NCBI RefSeq assembly: GCF_040147005.1
Contig: NZ_JAMSHO010000001.1
Location: 2,294,001 to 2,358,000 of the forward strand
Source of the DNA: Halomonas sp. H10-9-1
GTDB lineage: Bacteria > Pseudomonadota > Gammaproteobacteria > Pseudomonadales > Halomonadaceae
Reading direction: 5' to 3'
DNA length: 64,000 nucleotides
A model generated the notes under the pieces. That model saw only the letters and a program-made list of their open reading frames with translations, had not been told where the DNA came from and did not search any database. Shown here one piece after another: positions 18,060 through 26,015 of this stretch. Every line of letters starts with the position of its first letter. The stretch's first letter is position 1. A program made the translations under genes and the position numbers.

Positions 18060-18192
18060 GAATGCCCCTTGCTTGTCGTACCAACCCGTACGCTGCGGGT
18101 CTGTTCTGGGCCGATGCAAGGGAGTTCAGGCGGGAGTGCGGCCAGGCGAGTGGCAACTGCCCTGCCCGAGACCGCCCTCCGCGATTCGGCAT

Positions 18193-18418
18193 GCACTCTC
18201 CGGCCGGTCTCCGGGCTGACGAGCGAAGGGGCAGTACCTCTGCCGGTCCTTCAGGGCAACCGCCTTCCCATGCCTTGGCACAGTGGCATCACGGTCGCTC
18301 TTGTCTCGATCACCGTTGCGGGGGCAGCGTCGGAATGGCGGACTCGCTGGAGGAGCACCGCGCACCGACTTCCCGTTTCACCCCGACGCAGTGACGCGCC
18401 TGGGGCACCCAAGAGTGC
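18193..18418 (-). ncRNA. Cobalamin riboswitch
   Basis: On the minus strand the RNA has closing helix P1 (GCACTCT at 18412-18418 with AGAGTGC at 18193-18199), the 5' segment GGGTGAAACGGGAAGTCGGTG, the core GCTGCCCCCGCAACGGTGA, GCCACTG, AAGGCATGGGAAGGCGG, and a B12-box-like 3' segment GTCAGCCCGGAGACCGGCC. These are the conserved blocks of the cobalamin aptamer in the right order. It precedes btuF by about 130 bp and should reduce btuF-cobB expression when B12 is plentiful. The stretch between aptamer and btuF presumably holds the expression platform. A small hairpin (ACCCG/CGGGT near 18086-18101) is the only structure I see there. Confidence 0.92.
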
Positions 18419-18589
18419 GCACAAGCTAGCAAGGCGCAGCGTCGTGGTCAACGTCGCTGCTCCGAAGGCATGCTCAAAACTCTTGTATTTCAGCTGGTTG
18501 CAGAGGCTATGGCGCAAGCGCCAGCAGGCGGCCGGGCTGGCCCCCATGCCGAGGCCAGTCATGGGAGAAGCTCCCCGGCTCTCGTGCAC

Positions 18590-19579
18590 TCATGACAGTG
18601 CCTCTGCGAGCAGCACCAGCGCCGCCAGCAGCGCCAGAAAGCCCAGCCAGCCGCCGTGCATCAGCCGAACGGTCGCACCGATATGGGCATGACGCAGCGG
18701 CTCCCGAGGCGTCCCCAGGCGGGCGCGCTCGGAGACCTCGCCACGGTAACGGTTGGTGCCGCCGAGCCGAACGCCCAACAGGTTGGCCACCATGGCCTCG
18801 GGCCAGCCGCTGTTGGGGCTCGGGTGCCTGGGCGCTTCGCGACGGGTAGCGGCCAGGGCACCGCGGACATGGGGGGGGCGCGCCCCGCGGGCCAGGCAAC
18901 AGGCCCCTAGCCACAGGGTCAGGGCGGTGAGCCGGGCCGGCAGCCAGTTGGCGGCGTCATCCAGGCGCGCCGAAGCCCGGCCGAAGTCGCGGTAGCGCTC
19001 GCTGCGATAGCCCACCATGGAGTCCAGGGTGTTGACCGCCTTGTAGGCCACCGCCAGGGGGGCGCCCCCCAACAGGGCGAAGAGGAGCGGCGCGGTGATG
19101 CCGTCCACCGTGTTCTCGGCCACGGTCTCCACCGCCCCGCGGGTCACGCCTTCCTCGTCCAGCTCCTCGGTGTCGCGGCCGACGATCAGGGAGAGCGCCC
19201 GGCGCGCCGCGGGCAGGTCGCCCCGAGCCAGCGGGGTGGCCACCGCCTGGGCGGCGTCCCGCAGGCCACGAATGGCGAGGCAACTGGCCAGCAGCCAGCC
19301 CTCCGCCAGCCAGCCCAGCCAGGCATGAACGCGCTCCAGCAGGGCGATGCCGGCCCAGGCCAGCAGGCCACTGCCCGCCACTACCAGGGCGGTCATCAGC
19401 GCTCCGCGGATGCGGCGCGCCCGGGGCGACCCATGGTTCCAGGCGCGCTCCAGCCGGGCGATCACCGCCCCGATGCCCACCACCGGGTGGGGCAGGCGGC
19501 GCGGGTCGCCGATGGCCAGGTCCAGAACCACGGCGGCCAACACCAGGGCCAGCAGCGCAGGCGAGAACGGTTCAGCCAT
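18590..19579 (-). CDS. cbiB: Adenosylcobinamide-phosphate synthase (CbiB/CobD)
   Basis: CbiB attaches aminopropanol (phosphate) to adenosylcobyric acid at the inner membrane. The 329-residue protein has several membrane segments and the family motifs LAIGDPRRLPHPVVGIG, DTEELDEEGVTRGAVETVAENTVDGITAPL, YKAVNTLDSMVGYR, SPNSGWPEAMVANLLGVRLGG and a closing hydrophobic helix. I chose the ATG at 19579, which overlaps the cbiZ end by eight bases. The upstream extension to 19699 is unlike the family. It is the third gene of cobT-cbiZ-cbiB. About 170 bp of unassigned sequence separates its end from the riboswitch. Confidence 0.93.
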   Translation of the reverse strand: MAEPFSPALLALVLAAVVLDLAIGDPRRLPHPVVGIGAVIARLERAWNHGSPRARRIRGALMTALVVAGSGLLAWAGIALLERVHAWLGWLAEGWLLASCLAIRGLRDAAQAVATPLARGDLPAARRALSLIVGRDTEELDEEGVTRGAVETVAENTVDGITAPLLFALLGGAPLAVAYKAVNTLDSMVGYRSERYRDFGRASARLDDAANWLPARLTALTLWLGACCLARGARPPHVRGALAATRREAPRHPSPNSGWPEAMVANLLGVRLGGTNRYRGEVSERARLGTPREPLRHAHIGATVRLMHGGWLGFLALLAALVLLAEALS

Positions 19580-20276
19580 GGGTGCCCTCCTCCATCGCCT
19601 GGCGCCGCCGCCACTCCCGGGAGGCCAGCAGCGAGGCGCGGGTGGCCCGATAAACCGCCCGGCCCAGCTCGCGACCGAGCCGTGTTCCCGAACCGGCATA
19701 GGGGGTCACCTCGCCCACTTGCGTCGCGGCAACGGCCAGGCAATCGGTGGAGGTGCCGCTGGCCGGCGTGCCGCTATGGGGGTCCAGCACCCCGAGGGAG
19801 TGCAGGGCGCGCACCTTGGCCTCGCTGGCCGACAGGCAGGCGTTGACCAGGCCGCCGTCGGTGAGGTGGCCATCGATCAGGAGCAGGGTATTGATGGTGC
19901 CTACCGGCCGAGGATCCCCGGCCAGAGGGGCGGCGATATCCACGGCATTGCCGGCCCCGGCGGTCACCGCCGCCAGCACCCCCTGCCCCGCCTCCACGTG
20001 CAGGTGTTCAAGGCGCACCGCGGTCATCATGGCCAGGCTCTCGCCCGCCGGCAGCCGCCGCGCCGCCAGCCAGTCGGCGAGATCCGCCGCCGGCGCGCCC
20101 CCGGCGTACCCCTTGTCCACGTGGAAATTGCAGAAGTGCCGCCGCCAGCCGAAGCCGCCGCCCACCAGGGCGCTACTCAGGGTCCAGAGCGGGCGCGAGG
20201 CGGCCAGGTGCACCCAGTCGGCGGTGACGTCGAGGGTGATTCCCGGGCCGAAGGCGAGACGTTGTTCCGACGTCAC
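19572..20276 (-). CDS. cbiZ: Adenosylcobinamide amidohydrolase
   Basis: CbiZ removes the aminopropanol side chain from adenosylcobinamide to give adenosylcobyric acid, so that cobinamide scavenged from outside can be reused through CbiB. Motifs in the 234-residue protein are SSALVGGGFGWRRHFCNFHVDKGY, MMTAVRLEHL, VTAGAGNAVD, TINTLLLIDGHLTDGGLVNA, EAKVRAL and GTSTDCLAVA. The start is a GTG at 20276 that overlaps the cobT stop codon (GTGA), showing translational coupling. Its position between cobT and cbiB indicates a salvage pathway. Confidence 0.9.
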   Translation of the reverse strand: MTSEQRLAFGPGITLDVTADWVHLAASRPLWTLSSALVGGGFGWRRHFCNFHVDKGYAGGAPAADLADWLAARRLPAGESLAMMTAVRLEHLHVEAGQGVLAAVTAGAGNAVDIAAPLAGDPRPVGTINTLLLIDGHLTDGGLVNACLSASEAKVRALHSLGVLDPHSGTPASGTSTDCLAVAATQVGEVTPYAGSGTRLGRELGRAVYRATRASLLASREWRRRQAMEEGTHG

Positions 20277-21319
20277 GGCGCGGTGTCGATGCCGATAGCG
20301 TCGAAGGTGGCCATCTCGGCCGGCACACGACAGGCCGCTTCCAGTAGCGGGTAGGCCAGGGCCGCGCCGGTGCCCTCCCCCAGGCACAGCTCGAGGTCGA
20401 GCAGCGGCTGGGCATCGAGGGCTGCCAGGGCATGAGTGTGGCCCGGCTCGCGGGAGCGGTGTCCGAAGATCAGATAGTCGCGGGTGTCGGCTCCCAGTCG
20501 ACAGGCCACCAGCGCGGCCACCGTGGCGATGAAGCCGTCCACCAGCAGCGGCACCCGGCGAGCCGCTCCGCCCAGGTAGGCGCCGGTCATGGCGGCGATC
20601 TCGAGTCCCCCAAGCTTGGCGAGCACGTCCAAGGGGTCGTCACGATCCGGCGCACGGGCGGCAAGGGCGCGTTCGATGACCGCCTGCTTGTGGGCAAGGC
20701 GTTCGGCCGGAAGGCCGGTACCGCTGCCGATCAGGCCGGCCACCGGCGCCTCGCTGAGCGTGGCGAGCAGGGCGCTGCTCGCCGTGGTATTGGCGATGCC
20801 CATCTCGCCGATGATCAGGCAGCGGCAGCCGGCATCGACGGCCCGCTCGGCGGCGCGGATGCCCGCCTCGATGGCCGACACCGCCTGATCGCGATGCATG
20901 GCATCCGTCTCGACCATGTTGGCGGTGCCATGGCGCACCTTCTCATCCACGACGCCCTGGCCGGGCAGCGTGGCAGCCACCCCCACGTCGATCACCTCGA
21001 GGCGTGCCCCGAGCTGGCGGGCGAAGACGTTGATCGCCGCCCCGCCGGCCACGAAGTTGGCCACCATCTGTGCGGTGACCTCCTGGGGAAAGGCCGAGAC
21101 ACCCTCGGCGGCTACCCCATGGTCGGCAGCGAAGACCAGCATCCCCGGAGGCGAGACCCGGGGAGAGGCCTCGCCGGAGATCGCCGCCAGCGTCACGGCC
21201 AGCGTTTCCAGGCGTCCCAGGCTGCCGGGGGGCTTGGTGAGGTTATCCAGGTGCAACGCCATACGGCGGGCGGCGGCGTGATCGGCGGGGGTCAGGGCGG
21301 CAAGGGTGTCGGCGAGCAT
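20273..21319 (-). CDS. cobT: Nicotinate-nucleotide-dimethylbenzimidazole phosphoribosyltransferase
   Basis: CobT makes alpha-ribazole phosphate from nicotinate mononucleotide and DMB for the lower ligand of B12. The 348-residue protein has LDNLTKPPGSLGRLE, FAADHGVAAEGVSAFP, NFVAGGAAINVFARQ, IGEMGIANTTASSALL and the catalytic Glu region LGEGTGAALA. It is the first gene of cobT-cbiZ-cbiB. I see no second riboswitch before it, so its control is unknown. A long nested hairpin lies at 21461-21499, 140 bp upstream. Confidence 0.95.
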   Translation of the reverse strand: MLADTLAALTPADHAAARRMALHLDNLTKPPGSLGRLETLAVTLAAISGEASPRVSPPGMLVFAADHGVAAEGVSAFPQEVTAQMVANFVAGGAAINVFARQLGARLEVIDVGVAATLPGQGVVDEKVRHGTANMVETDAMHRDQAVSAIEAGIRAAERAVDAGCRCLIIGEMGIANTTASSALLATLSEAPVAGLIGSGTGLPAERLAHKQAVIERALAARAPDRDDPLDVLAKLGGLEIAAMTGAYLGGAARRVPLLVDGFIATVAALVACRLGADTRDYLIFGHRSREPGHTHALAALDAQPLLDLELCLGEGTGAALAYPLLEAACRVPAEMATFDAIGIDTAP

Positions 21320-21460
21320 AGCGGGAGATCCAGCGGGATGGTGGCTAACGAAGTGGCGCCATCATAGCAGCTAACAGCCGGGACATTGTTCCGCCGATGC
21401 TGGGCAAGACCATGATACGCCTGGGAGAAAAGCCGGCCGGGATCAAGGCCGCGCGTCTCC

Positions 21461-21499
21461 CGCCCCGCACCGCCGCAGTCGGCTGCGACTTGCGGGGCG
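21461..21499. other. Nested intergenic hairpin
   Basis: A 9-bp perfect stem (CGCCCCGCA / TGCGGGGCG) encloses a second hairpin with stem CGCAG / CTGCG around TCGG. It lies in the 280-bp gap between the cobT start and the end of the GlxA-type regulator gene, both on the minus strand. There is no U-tract, so it could be a terminator remnant or an RNA leader element for cobT. Confidence 0.5.
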
Positions 21500-21601
21500 C
21501 TTGAGCCAAGGGCCGACGGCCCACAGAGTCGCCGCTGTCACCGGCGGGCATAGCGTTGGCATCGAGAGCGGTCACGTGCAGAAGGATAGGACCAACGATA
21601 A

Positions 21602-22555
21602 TCAGGTGCTTTCGCCGAAGGTCTTTCGCCAGTCGCGGGGGCTGACCCGATGCCGCTGCCTGAAATGTTGCCGAAACGATGTCGCCGTGTGGAAAGCGAC
21701 CCTTTCCGCAATGGCCTCTACCGACAAGGAGGTGGTTTCCAACAGCTCGCGTCCACGCCGCAGCCGCTCGCTCACCAGCCACTCCACCACCGTCATGCCG
21801 GTGGCTTTGTGGAAGTGGCGCGTGAAGGTCCGCCGACTCATGGCGGTACGGGTGGCAAGCGCATCGATGGTGTGCGACTCCGCCAGGTGTTCTCGCAGGT
21901 AGTCGAGCAGGCGGTTGATGTGGGCGTCCTGGGTAGAGGTAGCAACCGGCTGCTCGATGAACTGCGCTTGCCCACCCTCTCGATGCGGTGGGACCACCAT
22001 GGCCCGAGCCACCTTGTTGGCAATTTGCGCGCCGTAATATTCACGCACCAGGAACAAGCAACAATCCAGGCCGGCCGCGGTACCGGCAGACGTCACCAGA
22101 CGATCCTCCTCCACGTAGAGCGCATTGGTATCCAGCTTGACTCTGGGAAAGCGGCCGATGAAATCCTGCTCGGCCATCCAGTGAGTCGACGCCCGCCTAC
22201 CGTCCAGCAGCCCGGCGTAAGCCAGGGCATAGGTGCCGTAACAGAGTCCCACCACATGGGCACCCCGCTCATGACACCGGACGAGCGACTCGGCCAGCTC
22301 TGGCGGCGGCGCTTCATTCAGGTCATGCCAGCCAGGCACCACCGCGATATCCACCCGGTCCAGCAGCTCCAGGCCGCCGTCGGGCCGTACCGTCATCGCC
22401 CGCTCGGCCGCCAGCGGCTTCCCCTCCGGCGCCACGATGGACAGATCGAACAGTGGGCGATCGGGCAAGGCCATACCGAACACCGTATAGGGCACCGAGA
22501 AATGGAAGGGACTGATATTCGGGTAAAGGATCAGTCCGACGCTGGGCAACGGCAA
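21602..22555 (-). CDS. GlxA/FtrA-type transcriptional regulator (DJ-1/PfpI plus AraC HTH)
   Basis: The 317-residue protein has two parts. The N-terminal DJ-1/PfpI-like domain (about 1-185) includes VVPGWHD, HVVGLCYGTYALAYAGLLDG with a Cys at the nucleophile elbow, and VTSAGTAAGLD. The C-terminal AraC double helix-turn-helix (about 215-315) includes IDALATRTAMSRRTFTRHFHKATG and SVEAIAERVAFHTATSFRQHFRQ. Relatives regulate amine, carnitine or hydroxyproline catabolism, but the ligand cannot be read from sequence. It is divergent from a periplasmic metallo-hydrolase gene, its likely target, with a long inverted repeat between them. Confidence 0.9.
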   Translation of the reverse strand: MPLPSVGLILYPNISPFHFSVPYTVFGMALPDRPLFDLSIVAPEGKPLAAERAMTVRPDGGLELLDRVDIAVVPGWHDLNEAPPPELAESLVRCHERGAHVVGLCYGTYALAYAGLLDGRRASTHWMAEQDFIGRFPRVKLDTNALYVEEDRLVTSAGTAAGLDCCLFLVREYYGAQIANKVARAMVVPPHREGGQAQFIEQPVATSTQDAHINRLLDYLREHLAESHTIDALATRTAMSRRTFTRHFHKATGMTVVEWLVSERLRRGRELLETTSLSVEAIAERVAFHTATSFRQHFRQRHRVSPRDWRKTFGEST

Positions 22556-22595
22556 GGTGCGACTCCTGAGCTTCGTTCCTCATAATCATGGCACC

Positions 22596-22632
22596 TTGGC
22601 CCGAATCTTTCGAATATTGTCATTCAGGCCAA
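22596..22632. promoter_or_regulatory. Dyad element between divergent regulator and hydrolase genes
   Basis: TTGGCC-C-GAAT at 22596-22606 and ATTC-A-GGCCAA at 22622-22632 form an inverted repeat with ten of eleven positions symmetric and a 15-bp spacer. It lies 70-105 bp upstream of the metallo-hydrolase start and just upstream of the regulator start. It is a candidate operator. Confidence 0.55.
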
Positions 22633-22701
22633 TTTTTTGCTCAACCGCGCCCCGCTAGACTGCTTGCCATCACCCCAGCAACGTAATGGAGGAGCATCCA
22701 G

Positions 22702-23577
22702 ATGCTGATCAAGACCCTCGCCAGTTCCCTGGCCCTGGCCACGGCCCTAATCGCCGGCAGTGCATCCGCGGACTCGATCTCTCAGGAGACAACGCAGCAG
22801 GTGCAGCAGATCCGCAATGCCACGGTGAAGATCACCTATGGGGATACCACCTTCCTGATCGATCCCATGCTGGCCGAGCAGGGCGCCTACCCGGGTTTCG
22901 ATGGCACCTACCGTAGCGAGCTGCGCAATCCGCTGGTTGGATTGCCAATGCCGGCAGAGGATGTGATAGACGACACGGACGCCGTGATCGTGACCCACAC
23001 CCACCTCGACCACTGGGACGCCGCCGCCCAGGCGCTGCTGCCGAAGGATATCCCACTGTTCGCTCAGCACCAGGCCGATGCAGCGATGATCCGTGAGCAG
23101 GGCTTTACCAACGTGCGCATCCTTTCCGATAAGGCCGAGTTCGATGGCGTCACCCTGAGCAGGACAGGCGGCCAGCATGGCACCGATGAAATGTATGCCT
23201 CACCTGAAGTCGCGGCCGCTCTCGGGGATGTGATGGGCGTAGTCTTCCAAGCGCCTGGCCAGGAGACTCTCTACCTGGTAGGCGACACCATATGGCGCGA
23301 TGAAGTTGATCAGGCGTTCGATGAGTATGACCCTAAGATTGTGGTGCTCAACGCAGGGCAAGCGATGCGCAGCGATTATGATGATCCCATCATCATGGGC
23401 AAGGAAGATGTACTGCGCGCTACCCAGACAGCACCGGAAGCAACAGTAGTCGCCACACACATGGATGCTATCAACCATATGTCGCTGACACGGGAAGCGT
23501 TGAGAGAGTACGTGCAGGCGGAGGGCATCGAGGATCATGTCGTGATCCCCGCCGACGGCGAGGTCATCGCCTTCTGA
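22702..23577 (+). CDS. Secreted MBL-fold metallo-hydrolase
   Basis: The 291-residue product starts with a signal peptide (cleavage after about residue 23, GSASA). It carries the metallo-beta-lactamase signature THTHLDHWD, followed by GQHGTDEM, LVGDTIWRDEV and VVATHMDAINH, giving a complete set of metal ligands. The UlaG-like arrangement of the N-terminus (NATVKITYGDTTFLIDPML) suggests a hydrolase, but the substrate is unknown. A strong ribosome site (GGAGG) lies upstream and an intrinsic terminator follows. The divergent GlxA/FtrA-type regulator probably controls it. Confidence 0.87.
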   Translation: MLIKTLASSLALATALIAGSASADSISQETTQQVQQIRNATVKITYGDTTFLIDPMLAEQGAYPGFDGTYRSELRNPLVGLPMPAEDVIDDTDAVIVTHTHLDHWDAAAQALLPKDIPLFAQHQADAAMIREQGFTNVRILSDKAEFDGVTLSRTGGQHGTDEMYASPEVAAALGDVMGVVFQAPGQETLYLVGDTIWRDEVDQAFDEYDPKIVVLNAGQAMRSDYDDPIIMGKEDVLRATQTAPEATVVATHMDAINHMSLTREALREYVQAEGIEDHVVIPADGEVIAF

Positions 23578-23583
23578 TCCCAA

Positions 23584-23618
23584 GGGCCGCCACCTTCATG
23601 GCGGCCCGATTTTCTCTT
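23584..23618 (+). terminator. Intrinsic terminator of the metallo-hydrolase gene
   Basis: Perfect 9-bp stem GGGCCGCCA / TGGCGGCCC with a 6-nt loop, followed by GATTTTCTCTTTCT. Confidence 0.88.
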
Positions 23619-23666
23619 TCTGCCCGGGTGAGGCTTCACCCGAGCAGTTGCCATCACGTGGAGACG

Positions 23667-24107
23667 CTATAGCGTCATGTATGGCTGGGCCTCTCCGGCG
23701 CGAAACTGGTAGACATTCCAGTCATCCTGCTTCGGTCCCGGCATACCCGGTGTGCCGATGGGCATGCCCGCAAGGCCGATGCCATCGGTATCGGGCTGCT
23801 CTTCGAAGAGCCTTTCCACCGCCGCGAAGGGCACGTGTCCCTCGATGACATACTCACCCATCTCGATGGTATGGCAGGAGCCCAGTCCGTAGGGCAGTCC
23901 GACTCGCTCCTTGACCTGACCGATCGGGACGTCGTCGACGATGGCGACCTCGACGCCGAGCGCCTCAAGCTGGCGGGCATACTCATCGCAGCAGCCACAC
24001 TGGGGGTTCTTGTAGAGCGTCGCCGCATTGGGCAAGGCCGCCTGGGCGGTGCCGGCACCGATCAGCAGTGCAGAGGAGGCAAGCAGAGTGGGGACAAGGC
24101 GTTTCAT
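23667..24107 (-). CDS. DUF411 metal-binding protein
   Basis: The 146-residue product is a secreted DUF411 (CopG-like) protein, a family found beside copper and other metal resistance genes. After the signal peptide (cleavage near residue 23, AQAA) comes the family motif LYKNPQCGCCDEYARQLEALG with a CGCC metal site. GLPYGLGSCHTIEMGEYVIEGHVP and GIGLAGMPIGTPGMPGP follow, the latter rich in Met-Pro. The start at 24107 has GGAGG 8 nt upstream. It overlaps the end of the small membrane protein gene by four bases and is the last gene of a three-gene minus-strand operon behind a MerR-type promoter. Confidence 0.9.
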   Translation of the reverse strand: MKRLVPTLLASSALLIGAGTAQAALPNAATLYKNPQCGCCDEYARQLEALGVEVAIVDDVPIGQVKERVGLPYGLGSCHTIEMGEYVIEGHVPFAAVERLFEEQPDTDGIGLAGMPIGTPGMPGPKQDDWNVYQFRAGEAQPYMTL

Positions 24108-24256
24108 GAGCGATCCTCCCGGGAACGACGAGACGTGAAGAGATACTTGACGAGAGTAGCGATGCCGAGGCCGAGCAGAAGCATGACACTCAGAGGCATC
24201 AGCCAGCCCATCCAGCCCATTGAACCCATCAGGGCAAAGCAATCGTTGGCGTACAT
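24104..24256 (-). CDS. Small single-pass membrane protein in the metal operon
   Basis: This short gene encodes 50 residues: a short N-terminal stretch, one hydrophobic helix (MGWLMPLSVMLLLGLGIATLV) and a basic C-terminal tail KYLFTSRRSREDRS. The start at 24256 is supported by AGGAG 7 nt upstream, and the stop codon overlaps the DUF411 start by four bases. Both observations argue that it is translated. It has no recognised domain. Position suggests a helper in periplasmic metal handling. Confidence 0.75.
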   Translation of the reverse strand: MYANDCFALMGSMGWMGWLMPLSVMLLLGLGIATLVKYLFTSRRSREDRS

Positions 24257-24329
24257 GATGTGACTCCTGACGAAAGAGAGGGGGCGCCGATAACGAGCCA
24301 ATACGTCGTTACCGGGAAGTCGAGCGACG

Positions 24330-24632
24330 TCAGGATCTGGGAGGTTCTCGGGGTGGTGCAGCGATGAACTCAACCACGGCCGGGTCGGCCAGGTCGGCAA
24401 GAGCGTCTGGAGGGACGCGGGGGACAGTCGGCGTGGCGGTCAATGCCGCACAGGCGCCGCAATCGGCGTTGGCGTGATCGAGCATCTCGACCTGGGAGGT
24501 ACCGCAGTCGACGGCGCAGTCATCCATAGACGCATGACCGGGCAGGCTGGCGACCAGCAGCAGAGCCGCGAGCAGCAGCGCCAACAGGCGTACTCCTCGG
24601 AGGTGCAGCAGGCAGCGAACATTGCAGGTCAT
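24330..24632 (-). CDS. Small secreted cysteine-rich protein
   Basis: The 100-residue product has a leader with a strong hydrophobic core (RLLALLLAALLLVASLPGHA). The short mature part holds four or five cysteines (MDDCAVDCGT, NADCGACAAL) and a proline-rich tail. I do not recognise the family. The DCGAC-type pairs could bind soft metals. I chose the ATG at 24632 because GAGG lies 8 nt upstream. It is the first gene behind the MerR-type promoter at 24734-24765 and probably co-transcribed with the two genes below it. Confidence 0.7.
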   Translation of the reverse strand: MTCNVRCLLHLRGVRLLALLLAALLLVASLPGHASMDDCAVDCGTSQVEMLDHANADCGACAALTATPTVPRVPPDALADLADPAVVEFIAAPPREPPRS

Positions 24633-24733
24633 TCGGTCATCCTCATGGTCGAGTCCCCATTCTGCCTCGGTGGCCGTGTCGTCCAACATGATCCAGGACA
24701 AGGGATTCGGCATGGTCTTTATCAGAGCCTTGG

Positions 24734-24765
24734 ATGCTACAACCTACGTGTAACACAAGGGTCAA
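24734..24765 (-). promoter_or_regulatory. MerR-type promoter/operator, site A
   Basis: On the minus strand, -35 TTGACC (24760-24765) and -10 TAGCAT (24734-24739) are separated by 20 bp. That overlong spacing is typical of MerR-family promoters. The spacer holds a dyad at 24742-24762 with pattern ACCNNNGTGTNACACNNNGGT. A close relative lies at 31644-31675. No merR-family gene is in the window. Confidence 0.75.
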
Positions 24766-24776
24766 GGGGTTTCGAG

Positions 24777-24808
24777 TTCAGTCTCATTTCAGGTTGCTGC
24801 AGTATAAC
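24777..24808 (+). promoter_or_regulatory. Response-regulator box 1 and -10 element
   Basis: Direct repeat TTCAG (24777-24781) and TTCAG (24788-24792) with an 11-bp period, then ten bases, then -10 TATAAC (24803-24808). The same layout occurs before the multicopper oxidase and before lgt. It drives the cupredoxin and two-component genes. Confidence 0.7.
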
Positions 24809-24840
24809 CAATGCTCCCCTGATACGATCAAAGAGGTTAC

Positions 24841-25341
24841 ATGATGCGTAAGTCTCTGCTGGCCATCACCCTTGGCCTGGCCGCCACTTCCGCCCTTGCT
24901 GCCGGTGAACATGGTGGCTCCCATTCCTCCACGCCTGATGCCGAGATCGACCGCACCATCCAGGTCGAGGCCGGTGACATGTGGTTTGATCCCGAGACAC
25001 TCGGCATCACCGCTGGAGAGACTGTGCGCTTCAAGGTAGTCAACACCGGCAACCTGCAACACGAATTCGTGATCGGCGATGCCGAAGCCCAGGAAGCGCA
25101 CCGCGAGATGATGCAGGCCATGGGAGACAGTGGTCATGGTGACGGCCACGACGGTCATGGCGGCCATGACATGGCGGAAGGTGCGCATGGCGGCGAGATG
25201 CCGGCGGTAACCATCGCGCCCGGCGACACCGCAGAGCTGGTGTGGACCGCCCCCGCCGACGTGGATACGCTCGTCTATGCCTGCAACATCCCCGGACACT
25301 CCGAGTCCGGCATGGTCGGCGAGATCCAGCTGGGCAAGTGA
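24841..25341 (+). CDS. Periplasmic cupredoxin-like copper-binding protein
   Basis: The 166-residue product has a signal peptide (to about residue 21) and one cupredoxin domain. The copper ligands are visible as the histidine in LQHEFVIG and the C-terminal loop YACNIPGHSESGM (Cys, His, Met). A His-Gly-Asp-rich insertion in the middle (GHGDGHDGHGGHDMAEGAHGGEM) could bind additional copper. It probably sequesters or carries Cu in the periplasm. It is the first gene of a unit with the response regulator, 9 bp later, so the sensor system is co-expressed with a copper binder. Confidence 0.88.
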   Translation: MMRKSLLAITLGLAATSALAAGEHGGSHSSTPDAEIDRTIQVEAGDMWFDPETLGITAGETVRFKVVNTGNLQHEFVIGDAEAQEAHREMMQAMGDSGHGDGHDGHGGHDMAEGAHGGEMPAVTIAPGDTAELVWTAPADVDTLVYACNIPGHSESGMVGEIQLGK

Positions 25342-25349
25342 GCCGACGC

Positions 25350-26015
25350 ATGAAGCTCTTGCTACTCGAAGATGACGACTTGCTGGCCGAGAGCCTCGCC
25401 GAATCCCTCAAGGACAACGGTTACCGGGTCGACCTGGCCACGTCTCTGAGAAACGCCGAGGCGCTTATGACGACCGAGAACTATGCGCTGGCGATCATGG
25501 ACCTGGGCCTTCCCGATGGCTCGGGTCTCGACCTGCTCAAGCGGTGGCGCCAGTCGGGCCGCGACCTGCCGGTGTTGATCCTGACGGCTCGGGACACCTG
25601 GGAAGACAAGGTCGTCGGGCTCGAAGGCGGCGCGGATGACTACCTGACCAAACCCTTCCACGAAGCCGAGCTTATCGCCCGGGTCAAGGCACTGTTGCGC
25701 CGCCAATCGGGGCGACTCACCAGTCAGTTGACGCTGGGTGATGTCTCCCTGGACGAGGCCAACCAGTGCGTCCGTGTGGCCGATGGCCCCTGGCACCCGC
25801 TGACAGGCACCGAGTTCGTGCTGCTGCGCTACTTCATGCATCATCCGGGGCGCGTGCTCTCCAAGGAGCACCTCCTCAACCAGCTCTATACCCTGGAGCA
25901 GGACGCCGCGGCACCCAATCTCATCGAGGTGTACATCGCGCGGCTGCGCCGTCACCTGGGCAAACCAAGCATCCAGACCCGTCGCGGCCAGGGCTATGTC
26001 TTTGTTGCAGATTGA
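25350..26015 (+). CDS. OmpR-family response regulator (QseB/PmrA-like)
   Basis: The 221-residue product has a receiver domain with acidic pocket EDD, phospho-acceptor Asp51 in IMDLGLPDG, and LTARD and KPF. A C-terminal winged helix (about 125-220) ends in EVYIARLRRHLGKPSIQTRRGQGYVF. The sequence is closest to the QseB/PmrA branch, which binds direct repeats with an 11-bp period. The TTCAG-N6-TTCAG sites at three promoters of this island have that period. Its position in a copper cluster suggests a CopR-like role. The ribosome site is weak, which fits translational coupling to the cupredoxin gene. Confidence 0.9.
   Translation: MKLLLLEDDDLLAESLAESLKDNGYRVDLATSLRNAEALMTTENYALAIMDLGLPDGSGLDLLKRWRQSGRDLPVLILTARDTWEDKVVGLEGGADDYLTKPFHEAELIARVKALLRRQSGRLTSQLTLGDVSLDEANQCVRVADGPWHPLTGTEFVLLRYFMHHPGRVLSKEHLLNQLYTLEQDAAAPNLIEVYIARLRRHLGKPSIQTRRGQGYVFVAD

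Noticed and set aside
21345..21782. A 145-codon minus-strand gene before cobT
   Set aside because: It overlaps the C-terminal coding part of the GlxA-type regulator in another frame and has no ribosome site or domain.
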